Positions 7,019 through 15,608 of a stretch of 64,000 nucleotides of DNA are shown here, piece after piece; the stretch's first letter is position 1; the number at the start of each line of letters is the position of its first letter. Made by a program: the position numbers and the translations under genes. The stretch is from Butyricimonas faecalis (GTDB lineage Bacteria > Bacteroidota > Bacteroidia > Bacteroidales > Marinifilaceae). The stretch spans positions 3,658,001-3,722,000 of the forward strand of contig NZ_CP032819.1 of the NCBI RefSeq assembly GCF_003991565.1. Direction: 5' to 3'. The notes below the pieces were generated by a model. The model had not been told where the DNA came from. It searched no databases and saw nothing but the letters and a program-made list of their open reading frames with translations.

Positions 7019-8919
7019 TGTATGATGTTTATTTGTTTCAGTTCACGTTTGTAGTTTCTCAATGACGGCTTGTGCCCTTTCTCCCTTACGATCTGGCGCA
7101 TCTGTGCAAAGGTGTATGCCTTCTCCATGTCCAGGCCGTAGTCCGTGGCGAATGCCGTCATTCCGATATAGCAGAAGCCGAACTTCCGGTGCAGCATGTC
7201 GGCCGTATAAGGAGTCATGTCTTCCGCCAGGGTTACGGGGACAGCCATTCCCCGGATCTTGAACTTCAAGCCCTCGATAAGGGTCCCGCAGTTGTCGCTG
7301 TGGTAGGTCAGGTCCCTGCGGCGGGCGCAGTAACCGATGGTCTCGCCCATGAAGGTGTTGCGGAAGATTTCCGTACGGTTCAGGTCCTTCAACTTCTCGA
7401 CACCGTAATAGCAGACCGCCTGTACGGCTTTCAACGCTTTGTCCACACGGGGTTTGACAAAGCGGGGGTCGTTTTCCGCCACGATCTTTTCCAGCCACGT
7501 GCGGTGGAAGGTTCCGACAGGCACGTCGAACACCTTCTCCGGTGTGCAGTATTTTGAATCCGACCGCGTCATCATCAGATGTGCCGAGGACGGCTCGTAT
7601 TGTTCTTTCAGGTAAAAGGCCAGACAGGTATTGCCGACTTTGCAGTAAGTATAGTCGTCACGGCTGTTTTTCAGCGACAGCATCGTGGTTTCCCCGCCGT
7701 AGAACTTCTCGGGCAGTCCGGTCTGTCGGCAGAACTCCGTGAGGAAATGTCCGGGGATGGCACGTGCATAACTGCGCTCCCGGTAGCACTCCTTCGCCAT
7801 TTGTGGGGTGATGAACCGTTTGGCAAAGTCACAGATATGGTGATGGCCGTAATCATACGCCGCCTGCGTGTTCGCGTAGGTCTGGAACTTTTTGGGCATC
7901 TGGCGGAACCAGCGGAAACACGTCCCGTGCTCCATGCAGTAGTCGACAAATTCCCGCGTCCATACATTTTCAGGAAATTCGGGACAGTTGCCGTTTCTTC
8001 GGATGAATGCCTTGCACACTTCCACCGTGAGCAGGGATTGTTCAGTTTCCTCGTCGATATAGCAGTTCGTCTCCCGTTTGCTGTTATCGATGGCAATGAC
8101 CAGTCTTTCCGGTGTCTTGAACCGCTTCGGCAACTCCCCGAACATGTAAGGGTGTTTCTCCATCAGCCGGTCCGCCAGCATGTCGTCCAGATATACCGAC
8201 AACGGCTTGAAAAACTGGGGGTCTGTGATGAAGTTTTTTCCTTCGGTCGAACAGACAGCCGCATGGAGAATCTCATAGGAATAGAACCGGGCGGGAACAA
8301 GCGAGAGGTCATGTTCCGCCATCTTGCGGTAGTATGCCGCAGTCTTGAAACGGGACGGCACGACGGCATCGGTAACCGTGCTCAATATTTTCATCCCGTC
8401 GAGCATCCCGTAATAGAACTCTTGAGTCTTTACCTCAACGGGGACATATCCGAGGATAAGCCCCGTTTTCATGACGGCGTCTGTCCTGCTGTCCGTGTAA
8501 TACGGGTCGTAAATATAGCTGCGCAAGGCCAGGTATGCCAGTTGCGCGTCCCAAAGGCGTTCAGGTATGAAGGCGAGAATGTCGAAATCCCCGCGTCCGT
8601 TTCGGATGACCGCTTCTGCCATTTCTCGGGTAACCATTGCTTCGGGAACGGCCGTGATATTCTTCGTTTTTTTGCGCATGGCGTAGTCACAGACTGCTCC
8701 CGAACGGTACGCCTCCGGAATATTGCGCAGCTCGAAGCTGTGCCAGCTCTCCGTGCTGCCCGCGATGATTCGTTCTATACGTCCGGGTGTGAGGAAACGT
8801 CCCGGAATATGGCTCAGCACCTCTATTTCCTTGCTTTCGACGGCTGCTTCCACGATCTCTTCCGTGAACAGGTGTTCCGGCAGCCATTCTATGGCCGATA
8901 CGATGTTATTGTGCCGCAT
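7015..8919 (-). CDS. Large repeat protein (634 aa), DUF4116-like repeats
   Basis: The protein consists of a series of 30-40-residue helical repeats with the pattern h-IPE/PxRF-x-Tx-E-hAxxAV. Examples are SHIPGRFLTPGRIERII, AVPEAMVTREMAEAVI, LAFIPERLWDAQLAYLAL and QMPKKFQTYANTQAAYDY. This resembles DUF4116-type solenoid repeats. Repeats are clearest in residues 10-420; the C-terminal 200 residues diverge and include Cys-rich stretches (CYYGVEKL, GYCARRRD). No enzyme motif is seen, so it is more likely a scaffold or binding protein. It overlaps its upstream gene by 14 bp and its downstream gene by 4 bp. Assignment to DUF4116 is from memory of the repeat pattern and needs a profile search. Confidence 0.75.
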   Translation of the reverse strand: MRHNNIVSAIEWLPEHLFTEEIVEAAVESKEIEVLSHIPGRFLTPGRIERIIAGSTESWHSFELRNIPEAYRSGAVCDYAMRKKTKNITAVPEAMVTREMAEAVIRNGRGDFDILAFIPERLWDAQLAYLALRSYIYDPYYTDSRTDAVMKTGLILGYVPVEVKTQEFYYGMLDGMKILSTVTDAVVPSRFKTAAYYRKMAEHDLSLVPARFYSYEILHAAVCSTEGKNFITDPQFFKPLSVYLDDMLADRLMEKHPYMFGELPKRFKTPERLVIAIDNSKRETNCYIDEETEQSLLTVEVCKAFIRRNGNCPEFPENVWTREFVDYCMEHGTCFRWFRQMPKKFQTYANTQAAYDYGHHHICDFAKRFITPQMAKECYRERSYARAIPGHFLTEFCRQTGLPEKFYGGETTMLSLKNSRDDYTYCKVGNTCLAFYLKEQYEPSSAHLMMTRSDSKYCTPEKVFDVPVGTFHRTWLEKIVAENDPRFVKPRVDKALKAVQAVCYYGVEKLKDLNRTEIFRNTFMGETIGYCARRRDLTYHSDNCGTLIEGLKFKIRGMAVPVTLAEDMTPYTADMLHRKFGFCYIGMTAFATDYGLDMEKAYTFAQMRQIVREKGHKPSLRNYKRELKQINIIQ

Positions 8920-9496
8920 ACAGTTTCTTTTTAAGGTTGGACGAACGGACGATTCTCACAAGGCGGCACCCCCGGTAGACATAGAGTATCCTGGATTCCC
9001 GTTCGGCGAGTTCCTCAAGTCCCTGCCAGTGCTGCGGTGTATTTATCTTTTCGAGTCGGACATGGTTGTTCACATATACCGTGATCGGTTTCATGCTGTC
9101 ATGGGAGGGCGTATCTTCGACGAAGAGCGGCAGTTCACAGTATTCTCCCTTGTCCATGACATGCCATCTGCCGTTATCGAACAGGAGGCACGTGTCCTCC
9201 ATGCGGCCGAAAATGTCTGCGTTGTCCGCGATGCGTGATGCGGATTGCCGCGGTGTTTCCCGTCCGTCACGGATCTTTGAAAAACAGTGGACGGTATCGC
9301 CGGTTCCTGTCCATTTTCCATAGGGTGACGGTCCCAGTTTTTGTATGTCGCCCAGCGACAGCAGGGCATCTACCCGTCTGTCATTGGGATAGAACACCCG
9401 GAGTTTCCTCACAAGGTCTTTTGAAAGCGTCTCATGGAGCGCCTTGATGTGCCGGACACTGCCGTCCGGCAACAGTTTTCCGATTTGTATGCTCAT
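8906..9496 (-). CDS. Hypothetical protein (196 aa)
   Basis: The product starts MSIQIGKLLPDGSVRHIKAL. Its first 55 residues resemble a small alpha/beta domain (LSKDLVRKLRVFYPNDRRVDALLSLG in part). A central segment contains CFSKIRDGRETPRQSASRI, and the end carries RGCRLVRIVRSSNLKKKL, which is basic. Its 3' end overlaps the start of the 634-residue repeat protein by 14 bp, so the two are probably translated together. No family is recognised. Confidence 0.75.
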   Translation of the reverse strand: MSIQIGKLLPDGSVRHIKALHETLSKDLVRKLRVFYPNDRRVDALLSLGDIQKLGPSPYGKWTGTGDTVHCFSKIRDGRETPRQSASRIADNADIFGRMEDTCLLFDNGRWHVMDKGEYCELPLFVEDTPSHDSMKPITVYVNNHVRLEKINTPQHWQGLEELAERESRILYVYRGCRLVRIVRSSNLKKKLYAAQ

Positions 9497-9626
9497 AATA
9501 GTGCTATCTCTTGTTGTTGAAGTATAGCCGGGTCGTCCTTCTTTCGATTGACAGTCCGGCTTGAAAATTATGATTTACAGAAGTCTTCGGACTGGTATCC
9601 GGCCATGTCCGGTACGGAACCGCGTG
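9497..9626. other. Short intergenic gap, start of a transcription unit
   Basis: About 130 bp separate the stop of the 9627-10295 gene from the next ATG. Two small inverted repeats are visible (AAGTCTTCGGACT near 9582-9594 and a GTATCC/GGTAC arrangement near 9595-9620). I see no clear promoter box and no gene. It may be a leader for the 8906-9496 gene. Confidence 0.4.
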
Positions 9627-10295
9627 TCATTCCGTCCTGTCGTCTTCCCGTCTTTTCATTTTCAGTTCCCTGCCGGTTGCCGTGCGGCAGAGCGGCAGTT
9701 TCCCGGAAGCGGTTTGCTTGCATCCCTCGACGAGCCGTCCTTCGGACACCATTTTCCCGTACATTTCCCTGATATAACGGTATGCCGGGGAGGTGTTCGA
9801 ATAAACGGACTTCCCACGGAGTGTCTTGACACGCAGCTTTTCGACGAGTATTTCCAGCACCTGCTCCCGGCTCTTGTACAGGTTCCGGCGCTTGGTGCGG
9901 AAGGCGTCGAGAAAGACACCCCCGATAGTCATGTCATGAGTCTTGTGGTAATACGCGAGTTCTTCCTCCTCCGTCAGGTCGAGAATCTCGCCGTAAGTGT
10001 CAGTACGTAGGTACCGGAAGGTCGTTCCTTGTGCCAGAATCTTCTCGATAAGCTCCATGTGCTCTTTAAGAACAGGGCCCGATAACGATTGGGGATGACA
10101 GTACAGGCATGTCTTTCCGAGATACACCTCGGGACAACCGTCTTTGTATTTGTTTTCCTTGATGCTGAACCCTGTTTCCGTGAAAAGGCGCTTTACCTCG
10201 TCGAAGAAGCGTCCGGCTTTCTCTTCCGGCATGCGACCGCCGTCATAGCCGGACTCGACGCGGAAGTATGTGTCGATATATATCGGTGTGTCCAT
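9627..10295 (-). CDS. Hypothetical protein (222 aa)
   Basis: The product starts MDTPIYIDTYFRVESGYDGGR. It contains the segment EVYLGKTCLYCHPQSLSG (about residues 55-72), which may be a metal or substrate site because of its CxxC and following His. The C-terminal half is basic and helical (DAFRTKRRNLYKSREQVLEIL), which could bind nucleic acid. It lies 80 bp downstream of the recombinase gene but on the far side of a strong hairpin, so it may be transcribed separately. No family is recognised. Confidence 0.75.
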   Translation of the reverse strand: MDTPIYIDTYFRVESGYDGGRMPEEKAGRFFDEVKRLFTETGFSIKENKYKDGCPEVYLGKTCLYCHPQSLSGPVLKEHMELIEKILAQGTTFRYLRTDTYGEILDLTEEEELAYYHKTHDMTIGGVFLDAFRTKRRNLYKSREQVLEILVEKLRVKTLRGKSVYSNTSPAYRYIREMYGKMVSEGRLVEGCKQTASGKLPLCRTATGRELKMKRREDDRTE

Positions 10296-10331
10296 TTACA
10301 GTTCTGATTTTGATATGTTATATAAAGCATA

Positions 10332-10360
10332 GCCCGGAACCTCCCGCTCGGGTTCCGGGC
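10332..10360 (-). terminator. Hairpin terminator downstream of recombinase
   Basis: A perfect 10-bp inverted repeat (10332-10341 with 10351-10360, arm GCCCGGAACC) encloses a 9-nt loop. It lies just after the recombinase stop on the minus strand. The following bases (TATGCTTTATAT) are T-rich but not a pure T tract, so termination may be partial. Confidence 0.6.
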
Positions 10361-10376
10361 ATCGTTGAAAATATTC

Positions 10377-10967
10377 TCATAGACGTATGGAATCGAACAC
10401 TTTGTCGATGTCCTCCTGCGCCAGCCCGATGTAGCGCCGGGTGGTTTCCAGGTTGGAATGGCGGAATATCTGGTTGAGCAGGATCAGGCCCTCGGCCGAG
10501 CGTCCCATCAGCTCGTAGACATAGCGCCCGAAAGTCTTGCGGAAGGTATGTGTGGAGAATGCCCTGATCGGCAGCCTGTACCTTACCTTGAATACCTTGA
10601 GCAGCCTGTTGATGTATTCCAGCGAGTAAGGTTTCCCGGTACGCGGGCTGAGAAAGATGTACTGTTCGGGGGCGGGTTGTCCGAGCATCTCGTACAGGAA
10701 ACGGTTCTTCTCCTGCACGTCCCTGTTGAACTTGATCAGGCGGTTTTTCTTTGTTTTCTGCTCGATGCGGGTCATGGTGCTTTTTCCTAAGATGTCTTTC
10801 CAGCGCAGGGTCCTCACGTCGGAGGCCCTGCATGCCGTGCAGAACGACAGCCAGCAGTAGGTCTCCCACAGGTACTCGCCGTCCTTCTCAAGCCCGCGGA
10901 CCAGCCTGTTATATTCCGCTATGGGCAGGTAGTCGGCTGTCGTCAGTTGTCCCTTGATTCTTGTCAC
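10377..10967 (-). CDS. Tyrosine recombinase, catalytic domain only (196 aa)
   Basis: The protein shows the conserved active site of lambda-type integrases. The first Arg is in CTACRASDVRTLRW, the HxxR pair is in HTFRKTFGRYV, a later His is in IFRHSNLETT and the nucleophilic Tyr follows in TRRYIGLA. It lacks the N-terminal arm-binding and core-binding domains of a 350-400-residue integrase. No ATG is available in frame; translation probably begins at the GTG at 10967, preceded by AAAAGG at a good Shine-Dalgarno distance. It may resolve dimers, invert DNA or integrate with a partner protein. It sits inside the early operon rather than at a visible element end, so an attachment site cannot be placed. 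Confidence 0.85.
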   Translation of the reverse strand: MTRIKGQLTTADYLPIAEYNRLVRGLEKDGEYLWETYCWLSFCTACRASDVRTLRWKDILGKSTMTRIEQKTKKNRLIKFNRDVQEKNRFLYEMLGQPAPEQYIFLSPRTGKPYSLEYINRLLKVFKVRYRLPIRAFSTHTFRKTFGRYVYELMGRSAEGLILLNQIFRHSNLETTRRYIGLAQEDIDKVFDSIRL

Positions 10968-10978
10968 GTGGCAGCCTT

Positions 10979-11878
10979 TTAAGATTCCGGCAACCCTTCC
11001 GAGAGCATCAGCTCGGCCAGCGCCCCGTTCTGGGGAATCATGGCCGGAATGTCCGTACGTCCGGGCTTGTAGATTTCGGTTGCCACGTTATAGATATCCC
11101 ACGCCGTGAGCGTCTTCTTCTCTTCGGTGAGTTTGAGCAGGTCCTCGGTGAAGATGGAAATCTGGGACTGGTTCAGGGGATAGGTCTCCACCTTGGACGA
11201 AAGACGCTTGTCGGAACTGTCATGCGATACGCGCAATGCTGTCAGCAATCCGATGTAGGCGTACATCTCCACCGGGGTAATTACTTTCGCTTTCAGGCGG
11301 CGGATGCGTTCCCTGTCCTCGTTCATCTGTACCTCGAAGTTCGAGAGCCACTCGTCTACACGACCGAAAAGCTCTTCGGTGGTGACTTTGTCTTTCCCGT
11401 AGTTCGACACACTGCGTTCGGGGGAGAGGATGCACTGGTTGTGGCACACCCTGACGCACGGGCCGATGGCCGCCTGGATGCCGTCCTGATGGAAGGCGAT
11501 GACAAGCGTCGTGGTCAGCTCGTCCGTTTCCCATTCCTTAATGCGGATGGTCGTATAAACGCGGCGCAGGATATGCGCCTCGACGGCCATCGCCCCGTAC
11601 TTTTGTTCCACCTGGGGCAGGACGACCACGCCGGGCTGTGCCTTGTTCTTGTTCTGGGCGGCGAAGATTTCCTCCACCTCGTAATTCAGGTTGTGTTTCT
11701 GGCAGATGTCCGCCATGCGCTCTATCACCTCGTAATGGTAGATTCCCTTGAGCGGGTTGCCATAGATGTCATTTTCCTTGTGTGTGCGCCGGAGCGTGTC
11801 GAGCGTCATCACCTCGACGTTGTTGTTCTGGAAATCGAACTGCACGGGGGCGGCCGTTGTTGCTAATGCTGTTGCCAT
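10979..11878 (-). CDS. DUF932-like phage/plasmid protein (299 aa)
   Basis: The sequence layout resembles the DUF932 family of phage- and plasmid-borne proteins of about 300 residues. It has an N-terminal MATALATTAAPVQFDFQNNNV, a central block with RRVYTTIRIKEWETDE and AFHQDGIQAAIGPCVRVCHNQ, and a helical C-terminus ending in an EEKKTLTAWDIYNVATEI segment. Members of this group contain the CHNG/CxN turn followed by a helical bundle. No biochemical role is established as far as I know. It lies 11 bp upstream of the recombinase gene in the same direction. The assignment is from pattern memory. Confidence 0.7.
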   Translation of the reverse strand: MATALATTAAPVQFDFQNNNVEVMTLDTLRRTHKENDIYGNPLKGIYHYEVIERMADICQKHNLNYEVEEIFAAQNKNKAQPGVVVLPQVEQKYGAMAVEAHILRRVYTTIRIKEWETDELTTTLVIAFHQDGIQAAIGPCVRVCHNQCILSPERSVSNYGKDKVTTEELFGRVDEWLSNFEVQMNEDRERIRRLKAKVITPVEMYAYIGLLTALRVSHDSSDKRLSSKVETYPLNQSQISIFTEDLLKLTEEKKTLTAWDIYNVATEIYKPGRTDIPAMIPQNGALAELMLSEGLPES

Positions 11879-11947
11879 AATGATTGATATTAAAAAAGTT
11901 ATACAATAAGAAAGGCGGTGAACCGTTGTCCATCGCCTTTCCGGAAT

Positions 11948-12709
11948 TCATTTTGCGGTTTCAGGCAGGTAACGCCTGCATATCAGGTCCGTGATACTCG
12001 GGTAATACACGTTGCCATAAGTTCCGTATGGTCCGAAACGGGCAAGGAAGCGGAAGTAAAAATCTACCGGACGCCGGTAGCTCGTCTGTATTTTGGTTTT
12101 CAGCAGGCGGTAGGCGTACTCGTCAGAATTTTCCACCTTGACCTTGCGTCCGTTGAAATAATAGTTTCCCTCCTTATCTGAAGAAAACGATACCTCTTCC
12201 TTTGCCGGACGCTCGCCGGCAACGACCCTGAAGAAGTCCTCCAGGGAGCGGCAATCCTGGTATTCTACCGGAATCGTGTCGCCCTCTCGCAGTTTCACGT
12301 CCAGTTTGTCAAGCAGTGTCTTGATGGCGGGCGTGTAGATATTTTCGGATTGGAAGCATCTTGTATCCCGCCAGTATTTCTCGAAAAGAGAGCCGGTTTC
12401 AAGGAGTAGGAACAGGGTTTCACGCGCTGTCTGCGGTTTATCGGCCAGATACGGAATATACTCGGTCACCAGTATGGAAAGTGAAAGATACTCCTCCGGT
12501 TGCAGTTCGCTCTTCTGGTGCAGGTTACAGTGCCTCTCGAGCAGGGAGTCGATGTCGGCTTCCCGCAAGCTTTCGTCCGTCCATACCAGGCAACCTTCTT
12601 TCTTGCAGGCGGGACATTTATCCGCTCCATACGGCAGGAGCATCACCTTGCCGCAATCGGAACAGGTGACCAGGTCGCCTCGTTCCGTATAAACATCTAC
12701 CGTTTCCAT
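11948..12709 (-). CDS. Zinc-ribbon protein (253 aa)
   Basis: Start chosen at the ATG at 12709 (METVDVYTERGDLVTCSDCG), 2 bp after the upstream stop at 12712. The frame stays open for another eight codons. An N-terminal zinc ribbon is formed by CSDC and CPAC, about 20 residues apart. The rest is helical (ADIDSLLERHCNLHQKSE) and ends with a beta-rich basic part containing FYFRFLARFGPYGTYG. No enzyme motif is seen. It is one of several zinc-ribbon proteins in this operon. Confidence 0.75.
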   Translation of the reverse strand: METVDVYTERGDLVTCSDCGKVMLLPYGADKCPACKKEGCLVWTDESLREADIDSLLERHCNLHQKSELQPEEYLSLSILVTEYIPYLADKPQTARETLFLLLETGSLFEKYWRDTRCFQSENIYTPAIKTLLDKLDVKLREGDTIPVEYQDCRSLEDFFRVVAGERPAKEEVSFSSDKEGNYYFNGRKVKVENSDEYAYRLLKTKIQTSYRRPVDFYFRFLARFGPYGTYGNVYYPSITDLICRRYLPETAK

Positions 12710-12711
12710 TC

Positions 12712-13524
12712 TCAATCCTCCGCGTAAGGCCATTCAAGGCAGCAGTCATTGCATACGGCCACGCCCTCGTCACTCAGAATGTCAATATCTGTGCCCCCAC
12801 ATTCGGGGCATACCGGTGCCTTTTTCTTGTCCATTCGTCGCTCTGCCGCTTCTTCCGTCAGAAGCAGCGGCACCCAGTATGCCGATGTGCCGAAATCCCG
12901 TATCCCGTTTTCATCCTGTATGGGTTCACAACCTTTCGTTCCCATGTATTTCTGGGAGTCCGGCCAACACACGGCACGGTAACACTTGTCCCGTTCGGGA
13001 GATTTGCCGGTATGGCGTATATAGTCTTCCTCGGGCACGTAAAGCGCCCCGTTGTCCCCGCTTCCCCATGCCGGATAACCGGTTCCTTCTTCCTCGAAAG
13101 GAGCACTTTCCTCGGGAAATTCCACGAGTGCATATAACTTGTCATCCCATGCCAGGGAACACTCGCCGCAGTGGAACCGACTTTCGTGAATATCATAACG
13201 GATATTTTCCGAATTGCATTTCGGACAGATAATGTCTTTTGTTTTTACTTTCGGGAAACTCAGGATTTCTCCGGCAATGATTTCCATGCTGGGCCAGAAC
13301 AACTGTTCGCAGTAATCGTCGGCCATCTTTTCCGCCAGATTCTGCATGTCGTCATCGCTGATCTTTTCCACATCGAAACCTTGTCCTTCCAGGTCATCGC
13401 GGTGGACGGACGTGATAGGGAAATACCCGGCGTTCAGCTCCCGGATAAATTGTCTTTCCTCTTCTGTCGGTTCGGGTAAGTTGTTGAAATATTCCCTGAG
13501 CCGTTGATAAAGTTCTCTTACCAT
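12712..13524 (-). CDS. Double zinc-ribbon protein (270 aa)
   Basis: Two Cys4 ribbons are visible. The first is CPKCNSENIRYDIHESRFHC followed by GEC, in the middle of the protein. The second is CPECGGTDIDILSDEGVAVC followed by NDC, near the C-terminus. Between them is a glutamate-rich, beta-like segment (LVEFPEESAPFEEEGTG). The N-terminus is helical (LYQRLREYFNNLPEPTEEER). The ribbons are of the type seen in transcription-factor and rubredoxin-like folds, so a regulatory or RNA-binding role is possible but unproven. It sits 2 bp upstream of the 11948-12709 gene. Confidence 0.75.
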   Translation of the reverse strand: MVRELYQRLREYFNNLPEPTEEERQFIRELNAGYFPITSVHRDDLEGQGFDVEKISDDDMQNLAEKMADDYCEQLFWPSMEIIAGEILSFPKVKTKDIICPKCNSENIRYDIHESRFHCGECSLAWDDKLYALVEFPEESAPFEEEGTGYPAWGSGDNGALYVPEEDYIRHTGKSPERDKCYRAVCWPDSQKYMGTKGCEPIQDENGIRDFGTSAYWVPLLLTEEAAERRMDKKKAPVCPECGGTDIDILSDEGVAVCNDCCLEWPYAED

Positions 13525-13545
13525 AATTATATTCCTGTTTTTAAT

Positions 13546-13761
13546 CTAATATCCACCAGTCGAGGACCAGTAGTTCCGGTCCATGATTTTTTCAAGTTCG
13601 AGGTCGGAACGGTCTTTCCAGAGGTCGAAGTCATCAAGGAGCTCCGTTCCGTCCTCCAGAGAAAGCACAGTATCCTCATTGTCAAACAGATAGACTTGTA
13701 TGTCATATCCGGACGGATAACGGTTTTCCCGGATGATTTCTTCTGCAATTTCCTTGTCCAT
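13546..13761 (-). CDS. Small acidic protein (71 aa)
   Basis: The product starts MDKEIAEEIIRENRYPSGYDI and is very acidic in its second half (LSLEDGTELLDDFDLW), ending in NYWSSTGGY. An overlapping frame at 13527-13772 exists, but its basic, Thr/Ser-rich translation looks like a shadow. The net negative charge and size are typical of phage anti-defence or DNA-mimic proteins, but there is no direct evidence for that role. Confidence 0.7.
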   Translation of the reverse strand: MDKEIAEEIIRENRYPSGYDIQVYLFDNEDTVLSLEDGTELLDDFDLWKDRSDLELEKIMDRNYWSSTGGY

Positions 13762-13776
13762 TCGGTTGCCATTTTT

Positions 13777-14313
13777 TCAGTTCGCCGGTATTGTAACCGG
13801 ATTCATTTGTTTTGTCTTTTCCTTGTAAAACCTGTCGATGGCAAGGAAGTAGTCCTCCGCATCCCAATCAGTGCCCGCATGCTCAGTCTCGAATTCTTCC
13901 GCCCACTGGACGATCTCGGCATTGACGGCACGGGAGTCCCTGTCCTCCCACAGGTTGTCCGCCCCGGCATTGTAGGCAAGGTCCACGACAGCCTCCTGCA
14001 ACTTGTTGTAGCCGTTACACTCTCTACCGTTGGAACGCAACCATAAGTCCACGTCGACGGCATCCTCTTCCGTCGTCCCATTGTGCAGGCACAGGCACTG
14101 CCCGTTGCCGTTATGGCATACGAGGATCGGCCGTTTGGTGTCGGGGCATATCCGTACCAGCAGCTCATTGGCGGCAAGTGTTTCCGTATCATGCCCATTG
14201 AGCATTGCAGGAAGCGCCTGGCTGACCAGACTCAGGATTTCCTGTTCCTCCTTTGTCCCGGACGGCTTGGAAGCCAACAGGTTCTGTATGCGTTTAAGAA
14301 GATTGTAAATCAT
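13777..14313 (-). CDS. Hypothetical protein (178 aa)
   Basis: The product starts MIYNLLKRIQNLLASKPSG, with an amphipathic helix at the N-terminus. A central strand-rich part follows (ELLVRICPDTKRPILVCHNGNG) with a CLCLHNG segment, and then a helical acidic region (LAYNAGADNLWEDRDSRAVN). The motif LVCHNGNGQCLCLHNG has three cysteines and two histidines in a short span, a possible metal site. It ends 15 bp before the 71-aa gene. No family is recognised. Confidence 0.7.
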   Translation of the reverse strand: MIYNLLKRIQNLLASKPSGTKEEQEILSLVSQALPAMLNGHDTETLAANELLVRICPDTKRPILVCHNGNGQCLCLHNGTTEEDAVDVDLWLRSNGRECNGYNKLQEAVVDLAYNAGADNLWEDRDSRAVNAEIVQWAEEFETEHAGTDWDAEDYFLAIDRFYKEKTKQMNPVTIPAN

Positions 14314-14315
14314 AA

Positions 14316-15338
14316 TCAGCAGTCATTATGTTCTTTCCAGATTTTACGTTTCTCGTCATAGCCCTTGTTTTCCCACCATTCATTGCAGGTTTCGGCAAAC
14401 CCCTGATGGTTGTCTCCGGCCGGACACTTGTCCTGACGGCAACCCGTGATCTGTTCCATTTGATTTGCGTCCAACGAGTTCCACCATTCCTCCATGCGTT
14501 CTTTGAACTCTTTTAAAGTACAGAATGGCTGATGGTCCTCGCATTCGTCGCACCAGTTATCATAGCGGTCTATACCCGTGGTACCGATGAATGTACGGGC
14601 ATTCGGATCCACCCATGCCTGGGTCTGTATATTGTCTGAACCGCACCCCTCGCATACGACAATCTCGTCGTCATTGACATCAGCGGAGATGAACCCGTGT
14701 TCTTCCAGCCAGTGGGCAATCTCAAGCAATCCCTCGGTCTGTACCTGTCCGATGGGCTCATCGAAATCCTCGCCGGCTTCGCCGTTGAGCGTGCAGAGCA
14801 GTTTGCCGTTCCCGTCGATGAAAAGTTCATAAACGGTCGCACTTTCATAACCGCCGTATCCGTAAAAAGCGGAATTGTGGACCACCACTATCGGGGAGGT
14901 TTCATACTCCGCTGATTCCGCCTCCCGGTAATGTACGCCGCAGTTGCGGTAGAACGTGCCGATGATGTTGTTCTCCTTCTTCACGGCGTCGCGGATTTTC
15001 TCCATAAGTGATCTTCTGATGGAGATGATACTGAGGTGCGCATAATCCTTACGGAGACGTCTGTACACTTCCTGCTCGAAGTTGCCTCGAACAGAGTCGA
15101 AAGGGGATACGCCGGCGTTCTCCCGGATATATTTGTCCTCGTTAAAGTTGTAGCGCCGGCAGACAATATTCTTGACGCGGCGGAATTCCTCTCCGGCAAA
15201 TTTGAGGATACTGTTCTCGCCTAGCGAAGTCGGAAAATAGCAGCGGGGCATGTGCACTGTCATTTCACGGTAAAGTGTGTCATCGTCTTCCGGAAAGGTT
15301 CTGTCTGTTTCCGGCTTTGTAGGTTTTTCCTGTTCCAT
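14316..15338 (-). CDS. Zinc-ribbon protein with VDPN signature (340 aa)
   Basis: The middle of this protein (about residues 130-215) looks like a beta-rich domain (VVVHNSAFYGYGGYESATVY). Around residues 228-268 it has CEGCGSDNIQTQAWVDPNAR continuing to WCDEC, the same Cys4 plus VDPNxRxF arrangement as in the 1056-1958 product. The C-terminus carries CRQDKCPAGDNHQGF, another possible metal site, and ends in a Trp- and Lys-rich helix. The N-terminal 80 residues are polar and helical. The stop is 2 bp before the next ATG. Function unknown. Confidence 0.75.
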   Translation of the reverse strand: MEQEKPTKPETDRTFPEDDDTLYREMTVHMPRCYFPTSLGENSILKFAGEEFRRVKNIVCRRYNFNEDKYIRENAGVSPFDSVRGNFEQEVYRRLRKDYAHLSIISIRRSLMEKIRDAVKKENNIIGTFYRNCGVHYREAESAEYETSPIVVVHNSAFYGYGGYESATVYELFIDGNGKLLCTLNGEAGEDFDEPIGQVQTEGLLEIAHWLEEHGFISADVNDDEIVVCEGCGSDNIQTQAWVDPNARTFIGTTGIDRYDNWCDECEDHQPFCTLKEFKERMEEWWNSLDANQMEQITGCRQDKCPAGDNHQGFAETCNEWWENKGYDEKRKIWKEHNDC

Positions 15339-15397
15339 GTTGCTTGTTTTTTATCTGTAGTTGAACAATTTCCGGTTTGCCGCCCGTTGCATGGCGG

Positions 15398-15607
15398 TCA
15401 CCATATTCTTATGTCATAATCTTTAAAATAGTATTCCAACTCTTTTAATCCTTCCAAAGAGTGCAGCTCGTTCTTTCCGGTCACTTCGATGTCGACGGAT
15501 ACTGCATTTTCATCTTTGATGTTTACTTTGGCATTGTCAAATACGCATCTTACATATTCTGCAATGCATGAGGCAGGCAGGTCGTTTTTTACAATATTAA
15601 GTACCAT
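15398..15607 (-). CDS. Small hypothetical protein (69 aa)
   Basis: The product starts MVLNIVKNDLPASCIAEYVR and alternates strand, helix and strand, ending in LKELEYYFKDYDIRIW. It is separated by only 1 bp from the upstream 15609-15827 gene. The fold looks like a small alpha/beta domain. No family is recognised. Confidence 0.65.
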   Translation of the reverse strand: MVLNIVKNDLPASCIAEYVRCVFDNAKVNIKDENAVSVDIEVTGKNELHSLEGLKELEYYFKDYDIRIW

Positions 15608-15608
15608 A

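Noticed and set aside
10967..10979. An attachment site next to the recombinase
   Set aside because: No repeated or tRNA-like sequence is seen near the gene. The tRNA-like element lies 21 kb away and cannot be linked to it from sequence alone.
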